This document shows, piece after piece, positions 13,001-22,260 of a DNA stretch of 64,000 nt (its first letter is position 1; each line of letters starts with the position of its first letter). This stretch comes from Lepidodermella squamata (lineage: Eukaryota; Gastrotricha), in contig JBLDXI010000036.1 in the NCBI GenBank assembly GCA_047495785.1, positions 310,001 through 374,000 of the forward strand, in the 5' to 3' direction. The notes beneath the pieces are model-generated. The model did not search any database, was not told the origin of the DNA, and worked only from the letters and a program-made list of their open reading frames with translations. The position numbers were made by a program, and so were the translations under genes.

Positions 13001-13745
13001 CACATAATTATGTACAGATAGGGGCACTCTTACTCAAATTAAATTAATTTTCGAAATCTGAAATTCTGAAATTTGGCTATTTAAAAACTCACTCCACTAG
13101 TAGGGCACGATCCATTTTTCGGAATGCAGGTCCGCTGGCCGTTTTTGTCACACAGTGCCGATTCGATGTTCTGCGTGGAAATATCAACTCAGTCCTCAAA
13201 TTATACAAAAACAGCGGCTTACTAGAAAACCTTTAATTGTCGACCTACACAGCTTGTACTGCGCTTCAAAGTTATTGCCTAGAAATTCAGCAGTCTAAAA
13301 TAAAAATTTGAAATTAGAAAGCCATAAATTTGAAGAAATTTGAAGACACTAACCATGACTTCATCGGCCGCAGAACAACCCAAGTTGCGGGGGATACAAC
13401 GCATGTTGATTGTTTTGTAGTTGAAACAGCTCCGCGCCGCCTGAGAAATGCCAGTGAATGTGATTAAAATTAATTATGGATTCGAAATTTCAATATCTCA
13501 CCCCATCCACGCAACTGGCGTATGATGGCAGGAGTGTTCCGAGCTGAAAAACCGGTAGTTGGGTTTTATAGGGAAATAACTCAATACATAACTGTATCAC
13601 ACACCTGAACTTCGTCGAGGAAGGAACAGGCCGTTTTGCAGCCGGTGAAGCTGTCATTGAGCCGAGAGAAGCAGCGCTTGTAGTCGACTGAGAAGGCCGA
13701 ATCGGCTAAGCTCAGGATTAGAATTAGGACGATAGTTGTAGCCAT
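7039..13745 (-). CDS. Cysteine-rich secreted protein with C-terminal C-type lectin-like domain, paralog B (606 aa, 18 exons)
   Basis: Exons (minus): 13745-13605, 13543-13502, 13440-13354, 13294-13223, 13170-13093, 9672-9621, 9513-9404, 9353-9306, 9251-9183, 9118-9053, 9003-8871, 8821-8724, 8674-8627, 8570-8493, 8436-8368, 8316-8233, 8179-8127, 7531-7039. They sum to 1821 nt (607 codons) with every phase consistent and no stop. The order is signal peptide; unit 1 (YKRCFSRLNDSFTGCKTAC); unit 2 (HYRCFLKTDRSFVGCQSAPC); unit 3 (PHRRCFDTSGLYFSGC); then a final exon with WVGMSNFGNGAAWWDGT, a later W and paired cysteines, as in C-type lectin-like domains. Residues typical of calcium and sugar binding (EPN or QPD) are not evident. 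Intron 5 (9673-13092) is about 3.4 kb because it holds a MULE; the same intron in paralog A is 126 bp. It is predicted to be extracellular. Confidence 0.85.
7855..7918. repeat. Degenerate telomere-like CCTAAC run in intron 17 of paralog B
   Basis: Successive units such as CTAACCCTAAACCTAACCCGAAC and CGAACCCTAACCCCTATACCTAA form a short, degenerate C-rich telomere-like tract. It lies next to a G-rich stretch (about 7700-7810) on the same strand. It is interstitial and short. Confidence 0.5.
9933..12390 (-). mobile_element. MULE (Mutator-like) transposase gene, intact, 766 aa
   Basis: Exons (minus): 12390-11943, 11890-11789, 11729-11459, 11412-9933. They total 2301 nt, exactly 767 codons, after removing three introns of 52, 59 and 46 bp; without the 46-bp intron the frame breaks. 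Domain order: an N-terminal FAR1-like zinc-cluster DNA-binding region (C, C and H residues around CPFRLSF and HKGHKIS, followed by NQTGKNITSRQIQNLR); the MULE catalytic core with first Asp in VVVDTTFG, second Asp in FLVDKDLAQIE before CFWH, and Glu in NRGEGTFSHFK; a SWIM zinc finger (CSCTRYRQMKLPCHH); and a basic, Ser-rich tail with GRGKKQEKKRKK. It lies inside intron 5 of the lectin-type gene, on the same strand. I found no convincing terminal inverted repeats. It could be an active element or a tolerated intronic resident. Confidence 0.88.
12910..13024. repeat. 32-bp tandem repeat, about 3.6 units
   Basis: The unit is AATTATGTACAAATAGGG followed by AAAATATACCACAT. Each unit junction contains the palindrome TACATAATTATGTA. 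The array sits between the MULE gene and exon 5 of the host gene, so it may be a subterminal transposase-binding array of the MULE. That role is inferred. Confidence 0.75.
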
Positions 13746-14560
13746 GTTATTTAAAATGATAGAAATATCTCTTCTATGCGTTTAAAAAAACCAGAATGAA
13801 AATGAACATTTTAATTTCACCAAAACCACCGTGACACGCGTTGTCTGACGCCATTTTGAAAAAACCCTTTAAACTTGCACCCATTTCAAGGCCGATACAC
13901 GTCTTGAACTCGAAAAAAAGACGAACGCGCGATCTCAAAGATACATTTATTATTTAAAATTTCTTGTCGTTAGGAGAAAAATAGGTTAAAAATTGTATCG
14001 TGATAAAATGCGTGATAAAATCATTTCATATACTTCTTATTTCAAAATCTACATATTGAATTTCAGTTTTTGCAAATTAATATTAAAACGAAGTGATTTT
14101 TCAATCGATCATGGATGTGAATGTGAACAATGCAAATTTTTTAGCGGTCCTTATTTTAAAGAGAAAATGTTTGGCCTAAATTCCTTAATCCAGGAATCGT
14201 GTTTTGCTCTGCTACTGCTCACTGGTTGTCTTAAAAATTTCAGCCAATTTGCTTGACTAACGTGAAATCAACGTGTCATAACAACTCAATCACCGCGAAT
14301 TCGATTGACTAATGGCGCTCTGGCATAGTGTGCGAAGCAGGATTTCCGAGCTGGTGTGTTCCCAATGTCGACGGAATTCAAGGTGCCCATTTAGATAATA
14401 AGTTTCAAAATGTCCAGAAATTTATTTAGAAATTTTAATTTTAATAGGGAAAAAGTGCCCGACCGCAATACCCCAGATATCGTAGCTGTGATCTGTGATG
14501 GATTGGGATCAATACACGGTGTTGATGGTTGTGGCCCACTCGCGAAATCTCAAAGTTTAT
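13746..14560. other. Intergenic, no supported gene
   Basis: This AT-rich interval includes the promoter side of paralog B. The ORF at 13993-14256 has no recognisable domain. Confidence 0.5.
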
Positions 14561-14790
14561 CGACTGATAGGGATAAGACGTTTTGGTACACGCCATTAAT
14601 TCGAGCTGCTGTCCATGGGTAAGTCGGAGTTGCCGGGCTGTTGCTTGACCGAAATGCGTCGATCGATAGAGGATCTGCAACGCTAATGCATTTGGCTAAC
14701 GGCTAAAGCAGAGCGAGTCGAACAGCCGAGTTCGGCTGGTGTTGGACTGAAACGCTTCAATTGAAGCCACAAAACGGAGAGATGGCACTC
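14500..14790 (+). pseudogene. Ankyrin-repeat pseudogene fragment
   Basis: Translated pieces match the ankyrin exon at 34115-34969. TPLIRAAVHG ends in a stop just where the intact copy continues with HIEIVRLLLDRNAS; the homology then resumes as GLLLDRNASID, with a further piece near 14750 coding NAS-IEA. Stops and frame changes show it is broken. It is probably a partial duplicate of the 33-35 kb gene. Confidence 0.65.
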
Positions 14791-14792
14791 GG

Positions 14793-14862
14793 CGCGCGAA
14801 GTAGGATCCTCGAGCTATAGGGTATTTTCGGGCACAAATTTTGTGACCAAAGGGTACCCCTG
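14793..14862. repeat. Dispersed repeat copy (AGGATCCTCGA family)
   Basis: It contains GCGCGAAGTAGGATCCTCGAG followed by GGGTATTTTCGGGC. Related copies lie near 16975-17045, 20338-20400 and 45158-45225, and more diverged relatives near 21600-21720 and 30300-30410. Confidence 0.6.
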
Positions 14863-14997
14863 CTAGATTTAGGTGAAAAAGTTGACATTGTAGATACAGA
14901 GCTAGAAAGGGCTGTGTGGAAAGGTTCTTTTTGAATATTTGAACAACTTTTGTTTCACAAAACATATACGGAACAAAACGCCGGCCTTAGCAATGAT

Positions 14998-15277
14998 TTA
15001 TTTCAACCTAGCATCACTACTAGTTGACAATGCAAATATATGTGATTGTGACTCCAGGCAATAATATATGGATGGATCACCAAAGCTCTGAATCGTCCCA
15101 GGAAGGCCTTCTTCGGCGGTAACACATGGTATTGGTCTTCGCGTCGATTGGCATATGAGTGTCACGAGGGTAAGAGCAGCCTATGTGGAAATGAATCGTT
15201 AGGCTCTAAAGGGTATGATTTTTGTTAAGAGGCTTTCTTACCAAAACAGCGATCATCAATGCGAGCTTAACTGCCAT
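14998..15277 (-). CDS. Tiny secreted protein, 72 aa
   Basis: Exon 1 (15277-15242, MAVKLALMIAVL) and exon 2 (15180-14998) join in phase 0 (donor GTAAGA, acceptor CCACATAG), giving 73 codons. The first 20 residues are a hydrophobic signal peptide. The mature part has three cysteines (ICQ, PCV, YCL). The two-exon layout, splice sites and exon 1 sequence match the loci at 38 kb and 32 kb, but the mature part has diverged strongly. The function is unknown. It could be a short peptide effector or defence-type peptide; nothing in the sequence decides. Confidence 0.55.
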
Positions 15278-16325
15278 GAAAGGTAACATTTCGAAGTTTT
15301 CTTGAAGATAGAAACTTGAATAATGACATGAGAGTAGCTTTGCTTATCGATGAGCAATTCGTCAGACATTGTATGTTTTGTATTAGGGATGCTAGATAGC
15401 GCACAACGAAAAAATGGTCGGCAGAATGATGACGTCGAGAAGCTTCTCATTAACACGGCGATCACCTATGCGAGCTTAGCTGCTATATGAGTAATTAACA
15501 GATGAAAGAAAATATGCAGACTTTTTTCTTGAAGATAGAAACCTGAATAGTGACGTAAGCACTCTAGGGCTTAAACTAACAACAGGAAGGCGACTGATTC
15601 AACAATATGAAGAATTTCTTAAGCACCGATGAGAAATTGACTAAAATGAAGAAAATAAGTTGAACACAAACGACATGATGATCCTGCTGGTGAACAAATA
15701 AAAAATTTTCGTGTTCAGATAATGAAATGGTTAATCATCTCTTTCTATAAAACAACCGAGCGCAACAAGCTTAGCGAACTCGTTCGACGATTGACGGCTA
15801 GTTCGAGCAGCGCCAAGACTCTACAGTCACCGTTGTCGCTCCTTCACATCACGCTTTAGCGATATTTTACAGGTGAGCTGCTTTCTTCTCTGGCTTCAAT
15901 CGGAATTTTCATTGAACCAAGGTCTCAAGGTCGCTGATGTGCACTGAATTTTTGCAGCCGCCGCTTTTCCAGCCTGACAAACAATTTCAGCCAGCGGAAC
16001 GAACTCTTCAAATCTGTGGCTGGATAGCTAACAAGAAGTCACCTCTCCGTAAAACACTCTATTACCGCTACTATATCACAGCTACAACTGCGCTGAAGAC
16101 TGAAGAACGAGCAGGAGAGCCAATGGCCCCAGCGAAACTTCCATCAAATAGGTTTTTCGAATCGGCCGAGCTTCTATTTTTCAATCTCAATATGGAATAA
16201 CCAAAACTCTGGTGACTGGTGAACTGTGGACAACGTTTTCGCCTGAAGCCTGAACTCTTTGGAAATTCAGCTTTTGAATATTTATTCTAGTTACTTTTGA
16301 TTTACTACTAAAATGCACGGTATTG
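15278..16325. other. Spacer with decayed pieces of the tiny secreted family
   Basis: Near 15440-15480 a partial exon-1-like stretch is visible on the minus strand. An ORF at 15937-16200 has no recognisable domain. No gene is supported. Confidence 0.4.
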
Positions 16326-16480
16326 ACTGTCGCGTCGGCATCCGAATGAATGCCATGATTTGAACAGCAGCCTATGTTGAAATGACGTGCTGAAATAAGC
16401 TACGAAGGGTAAAAGTCACCTTAAGAGGATTCTGGCTTCTGGCCTAAACAACGATCACCAATGCGAGTTTTGTTACCATT
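16325..16480 (-). pseudogene. Decayed copy of the tiny secreted-protein gene
   Basis: On the minus strand an exon-1-like MVTKLALVIVV is followed by a stop at the position of the last exon-1 codon, and the GT donor has become GC. An exon-2-like piece starts after the conserved CAACATAG acceptor (AAVQIMAFIRMPTRQ). With donor and frame both lost, it is probably dead. Confidence 0.6.
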
Positions 16481-16974
16481 AGTAGCTAATTTCGCTACAC
16501 GATTTTGATTTAAAATGGATTTAAAATACGTTCGAATTCCCGATTATTGGTTCGAGTGCAATATCATGGCGTACCAAGGAACTCTTATGAATCATGATTT
16601 TGATGGTAAACATAACATGTGTATGCCAGCAGCTGATCCAATTTTGTTCATAAGGTCACGCATCTGTCTGTATAAATAATTTACACAGACATTTAAATGT
16701 AATGATTAGATCCGGTTTTGACGCATTTTACTGTATTTATTAAATGTTAGCGATATGTAGCAAGCTAATGATTCATTCACTTTTCACGGATATTTTAGCC
16801 GAACCGCCGATGCACTGGAGTTGAAGCTTGCCAGGACGCTCAGATTACAGGCTATTATTACGCAATTATAATTTGCCAATATATTTCACGGTTTCAGCTG
16901 AACAGGGAAAGGAGGGCTATCGTACCCCCAGTTCGACAGGGCAAAAAAGAAAACCCGCGAAAAAGCCACAGGCG

Positions 16975-17045
16975 GGACACTTTGGTCGTGAAATTTGGCC
17001 CCGAAAATACCCCGTAGTTCGAGGATCCTACTTCGCGCACTGTAG
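16975..17045. repeat. Dispersed repeat copy upstream of glycosyltransferase copy 2
   Basis: The core is CCCCGTAGTTCGAGGATCC followed by TACTTCGCGCACTGTAG. It shares this with copies near 14793, 20338 and 45158. It lies about 90 bp upstream of a start codon, so it may contribute promoter sequence. Confidence 0.6.
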
Positions 17046-17130
17046 CTGAAGACCATGAATAAAAACCGGAGAACACGAGAATATTGCCTTTACATGACGG
17101 GCAAAACATAACACGTTTGTTTAACACAAC

Positions 17131-18338
17131 ATGGATAAAGCGCGAATAAATTCTCGTTATATTCTCATACTATCTATCTTGCTTAACATAATATTATTGT
17201 TCGCGTTTTTTCGACCGAGTCGAAAATTGAAAATCTACTCGAAAAATGGCAGCAACTTCACGAATTTTACTACAACCGGAATTAAATGGATCGACAACAT
17301 TTTTCGAGACAGCCCAAAGGACTCTCTGAGAATTTTCTTGCAGGAAAATAAGACGGATTTCGAGCCGGAAGCGGATGAAAGATGTAGCCTTGTTACTGGA
17401 AAACGAATCGTTTTGACCTTTGGCTCACACGGCCTTTACTTGAAACAGGCCGAGGCTAATTGTGCAATTACAATTGAAAATCCTGGAATCGACGCTTGTG
17501 TAGTGGCAAATTTGAATATTTTGGATGAGAGCTTCCGGTCTCGGAATCAGGAAAAAATACTGAGCGCAAAACGAGGGGCTGGCTATTGGTTGTGGAAGCC
17601 GTATTTAATTTTCAAGTTTCTGGTCGAACTGCCCGAGGAAGATCAACTTTTGTACATGGATGGCGACCGAATGCTAGTAAACGATTTGGAAGAATTTGGG
17701 TGTCTTCAGGTTAGAAAAAACTGCTATAATCAAATTGGACAAAGGGACCAAATCATTCTCTTATTTTTTACCGGTTTTTCAAGTGTCCATTGGACCCTTA
17801 GACTTGGAACCTTGGGTTTTGTTTGACCTAGCGTAGTATAACTTCCCCAATTCCTTCCTTTCAGGCGCAGTTGGGTCAGTCCGTTGTGCCGTTCTACCAA
17901 CCATACGACGACCGTTCCTGGACGAAAGCTGACGCGTATTTCCTGTTGAATGTCGAAAATCTACTGCCCAGAATAGCCGAAACAATGCAAGTCTACGGCG
18001 CGTATCTCATGCTCCGAAAATCGCAGGAGTCTCTTCGATTCATCTCAGAATGGCTGACCTACGCCCAGGATGAGCGGCTCATCGACGATCAGCCGAGCTC
18101 AACGCGCGAAGAACGACCCGGCTTCATCGAACATCGCCATGATCAATCGATCCTCAGCCTGTTGTCGAAAAAGTGGAACCTCACAACATGGCCGAGTCCT
18201 GAATCGCCATTTTTCTGGTTCATCCCGGAAGATCATGATGCGTTTGGAAATGTTTTGGCAAGCTTCAATCCACTTGATGTTGAGAAGCTGAAAAATCAAG
18301 GAATAAAGTTTCCGACACAGCGGCTAATACACGGTTAG
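17131..18338 (+). CDS. Glycosyltransferase-like type II membrane protein, copy 2 (350 aa)
   Basis: Exons 17131-17709 and 17865-18338 (donor GTTAGA, acceptor CTTTCAG) give 351 codons. The N-terminus MDKARINSRYIL differs from the other copies, but the membrane anchor follows at the same place. It has GAGYWLWKPY, LLYMDGDRMLV and EHRHDQSILSLL. Subtype 2/3/5: exon 2 starts AQLGQSVV and has YQPYDDRSWTKADAY. The intron is only 155 bp. It sits in a plus-strand tandem array with copies 3, 4 and 5. Confidence 0.8.
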
Positions 18339-19631
18339 ATGATAAGATTGAGGACCGTATCATTCCCAAATTGTCGGTAACAAAGAATAAATCATAACAG
18401 ACAGACAGTATTCTTGAGCTTCAAAACTGTCGCATGGAAAGCTGAATTATGTTCTGAATACTGGCTTTGGAAGAATTTTCAGACTTACTGTTGTCAGTGC
18501 TATCAGTGAAGGGGTTGGTAGTGACCTTTATGGGAGTAATTTAGATTTCAGAATGTGAAGATGTCAAAAACATCCGATGTGGAGATCAGGGTGCTCAAAA
18601 CATAGCTTTAAATCAGCTGTGCCGATAGTGAGATTTCGACCACTTATCGGTAATAGGTAGCCGCTAGTAACTAAAATCTACGAATCATGTCAAGTATGTT
18701 CTCTTCAAGAGATAAAATTCGGCCGTGAAAGGGTTATCAATCTTGATCGTTATCAATATCGTGATATCGTGATATCGTGTGTATACGAAAGTTGCAACTC
18801 CATGAGGCCCCACTCTAAGTTTCACCTGACAGCAAGGTTCGGGTTGAAATCGGCGCGAAGAACCCTGACGTAAATGAGGATTGGAGGAAGTTTAAAAAAG
18901 GAAATGAAAATGGTCCCTAAATACGAGTTATCATATTGTTTATTTCTCATCTGCTTCCAGTGGCTCACCAGTGCTTAGGACGCAGAAACTGAAAACAGAG
19001 AACTGGTCAGGATAGGGAAAATCGGCAAAGGGGCCTTTTTTGTCTTCGAATGAGTTCACTTAGCATAACGATTGAACTGGGAGGGATGATCCATACCATC
19101 CCTAGCGGTACTTCGCTCTCTGACGGAAAGAGTTAGGGAAAGTGGGCTCTGCTGGATATGCGAATGGCTAATCTCTAAAATCTACAAAGTTGCTTGGTTT
19201 CCAAGTTGTTGAAACTGATTAAAATTACTAAAAATGACGTTGGAAAAAATCCGGATTACTCATAAAATTCAAGCCAAATCCAATCCCTAGAAATCCCATT
19301 TTTTTACGCGGGCGACCGACGCTTACCTATGGGCACGACGAAACTGCTGTATTGTGGTCCCGGAATTGTGCCACAATAACAGTTAGTGTCGCACGCTTGA
19401 CTATCTGTTAGTGTCGCGTCGCTGTTTTCGTGCGATACACCCACGACAGTCGCGTTGTCACGCGCGACACTTGAACTGGCACTTGACGGAGTGATTTCTT
19501 TCGGCACGCAAGCAAGAAAGCAAAAAATTGCGATGAGTCATATCGGCACGTATAAATGTACTAGCGTGTCAGATCTACTGTACTTATATATCTTTACACG
19601 AAACATGAAATGTTTACTACCAAATTTATGA
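18339..19631. other. Intergenic, no supported gene
   Basis: It holds AATAAA soon after copy 2's stop, and a GATATCGTGATATCGTG run near 18755-18780. Short ORFs have no recognisable domains. The last 50 bp, with CATGAAATGTTTACTACC, are conserved upstream of copies 3 and 4. Confidence 0.5.
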
Positions 19632-22260
19632 ATGAATTTGATGCGAATAACATCTCACTTTATTCTTATAACATCCATCTTGCTTAACATTATACTTTTG
19701 CTATCGTTTTTTCGACGACCGAATCAGCAACAATTCAAAACTCACTCAAAAAATGGCAGTGATTTCGCGAATTTTACTACAACCGGAATTTATTGGATCG
19801 ACAAAATTATTCGAGAAAACCCGGCAAATTCTCTTCGAGTATTCAGGCCTGATAATAGGACGGATTTCCAGCTAGGAGCGGATGAGAAATGTGGCCTTGT
19901 CCCTGGCAATCGAATCATTTTGACCTTTGGCTCGCATGGTCCTTACTTGACACGAGCCGAGATTTTGTGTTCCCTTGCTGTCGGAATTCCAGGAATCGAC
20001 GCGTGTGTTGTGGCGAATTTGAATATTTTGGATGAGAGCTTCCGGTCTCGAAATCAGGAGAAAATACTGAGCTTAAAACGAGGGGCTGGCTATTGGCTGT
20101 GGAAGCCGTATGTAATTTTCAAGTTTCTGGTCGAATTACCCGAGGAAGATCAACTTTTGTATATGGATGCCGACAAAATACTAGTCAGAGATTTGGAAGA
20201 ATACGTCTGTCTTCAGGTCAGTAAATTCATAGTATGGCCAAACCTGTTTCTTATTTCGGACTTTACCCCAAAATCGATATAGGTTTTTAGGTTACTCTCT
20301 CTGGACCTCTAGAGGTTAGAACCTGGGACCTTGGGCCCAGTGCGCGATGTAGGATCCTCGAACTAGGGCGAACTATTTTCGGGCCCAAAGAACTAAGGGC
20401 CCCGCCCTGTGGTTTTTTTTGAATTTTTTCACTCTGGCCTGCTGGCCGGGCGACACAATAGAATGCGACATAATAGCGAGGAACCCCAAAATAGCGAGGC
20501 ACAAAATAGAAAGCGACTTAATAGCGAACATTTATCTTGCCCGGAATAGCACGCGACATAATAGCGAAATATCTGGCTGCGACACAATAGAAGGCGACAA
20601 TATGGCGAATATTACCTGCGGCCTCAATGGAAGTGCGAGATATCGTAAACATGTAATCAGATTTTATATCGAAAATAGGAGTCGTGGAAGCCTGGTATAA
20701 ACCCTAATTAGGGTGAATTTTTTATGGTTGGACACACGTTTTTGGTACCATCAGCGATTTAATGCATTATTGCGGTTATTGAGCGGTGCGCAGTGCTTTT
20801 ACATGCGCTTATTCTCCAAGTCTTCTAGGCTTCGAGTAATGGGTAGATAGCAGGTAATCGCTCAGAGTTCCAAGCATTGATGATCATGCTTCTTAACATC
20901 TCACAGTTGATAGACATGGCTAGATTGTTACCAGCTAAAAGCGCATCACAAGTATAGGCACTCTTTGGAATAGGGAATAGTTCAGCTTATTGGTCAACCG
21001 GCCGGAATTTAGCCGACCCATACCCGACAGGCGACCGGTCAATTTATCGGCCGGTCAACCTGACCTTTTTCTATTTGATAAAAGAATAAAAGCTAACCGC
21101 TAACCGACGAAAACATATTAACATCGATAGAAATAGATCCATCGATAGAAAAGCGCGCCATGTTTATAAAACAGTGCGACCTATTTAATTTTGAGGTGTC
21201 CATTTTTAAATAGTAAAAATGAACATAAATTGAATAATAATCAAAACCTGATGTTCAATATTTGAATAACGATAATTTCTCCATTTCGTCACTCGCTATT
21301 ATGGTGATACTGATAATTTCGCTAATATGTCGCGCGCTATTCCGGGATTTCTTAATAGTCGCACGCTATTGTGGGCATCACTATATTCTCGCTATTTAGT
21401 CGCGCGCTATTGTGGATTCGCTATTGTGGATTAGCTATTGTGTCGGCCGGCCGGCCTGCTGGACTGGGGTGTACGATACCCCTCATTCCACCGTACTTCG
21501 CGCCTTGCTTGGGTTTCAATAGAATTTGTGTAATAGCTTCCTGCTCTAATAACTGTGCGGAGTAAGGGAGGGTGAGGGGGAACAGGGGGTTCCTCGTGTA
21601 CCCTACTCAAGGAGTTCAGGCGAGAAAACTCGGAAAACCACAGGGCGTAGCCTTTGGTCAGATAAATTCGTGGTCGACAAAACTAAAGCGTAACCCCAAC
21701 CGCGGGACGCGGGAATCCTAATCCATACACTGCCCCGTTAATAAATACTTAATGTTCATTCATTGATTTGCTCTGATTTCCAGGAGAAGTTAGGCCAATC
21801 AGTTGTACTATTCTACCAACCATACGACGAGAACTCATGGACCAAAGCTGACGCGTATTTCCTGATGAATGTCGAAAATCTACTGCCCAGAATAGCCGAA
21901 ACAATGCAAGTCTACGGCGCGTATCTCATGCTTCGAAAATCACAGGAGTCTCTTCGATTCGTCTCAGAATGGCTGACCTACGCCCAGGATGAGCGGCTCA
22001 TCGATGATCAGCCGAGCTCAACGCGCGAAGAACGACCCGGCTTCATCGAGCATCGCCATGATCAATCGATCCTCAGCCTGTTGTCGAAAAAGTGGAACCT
22101 AACAACATGGCCGAGTCCTGAATCGGCAAATTTCTCGGAAATCCTAGAAGATCGCGATTGGCTTGGGAATATTTGGACAAGCTTTAATCCGCTTGATGTT
22201 GAAAAGCTGAAACAGCTTAAAGTGAACATTCCGACGCGACAGCTCATCGAACAAGGATAG
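19632..22260 (+). CDS. Glycosyltransferase-like type II membrane protein, copy 3 (353 aa)
   Basis: Exons 19632-20216 and 21784-22260 (donor GTCAGT, acceptor TTTCCAG) give 354 codons in frame. The anchor (FILITSILLNIILLLSFF) is followed by GAGYWLWKPY, LLYMDADKILV and EHRHDQSILSLL. The 1567-bp intron is enlarged by a 1007-bp foldback element at 20446-21452. The start shows the overlapping ATGAATGAATTT seen in copy 1. Subtype 2/3/5. Confidence 0.8.
20338..20400. repeat. Dispersed repeat copy in copy 3 intron
   Basis: It contains TGCGCGATGTAGGATCCTCGA and ATTTTCGGGCCCAAA. It belongs to the same family as the copies at 14793, 16975 and 45158. Confidence 0.55.
20446..21452. mobile_element. Foldback element with iterated CGACATAATAGCG motifs and 10-bp target duplication
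   Basis: The ends are inverted (CCGGGCGACACAATAG on the left, CTATTGTGTCGGCCGG on the right). Each arm is built from degenerate repeats of a 12-15 bp motif around GCGACATAATAGCGA, in opposite orientations (about 20450-20620 and 21280-21445). The direct repeat GGCCTGCTGG flanks it at 20436-20445 and 21453-21462. A 10-bp duplication fits MULE-type insertion (established for that superfamily); assignment is inferred. The middle has no transposase ORF. Confidence 0.75.

Noticed and set aside
9700-13092. Terminal inverted repeats of the intact MULE
   Set aside because: I compared both intron flanks by eye and found no convincing matching inverted ends, so no element borders are claimed.
15937-16200. 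87-codon plus-strand ORF
   Set aside because: No leader, domain, paralog or splice context supports it.
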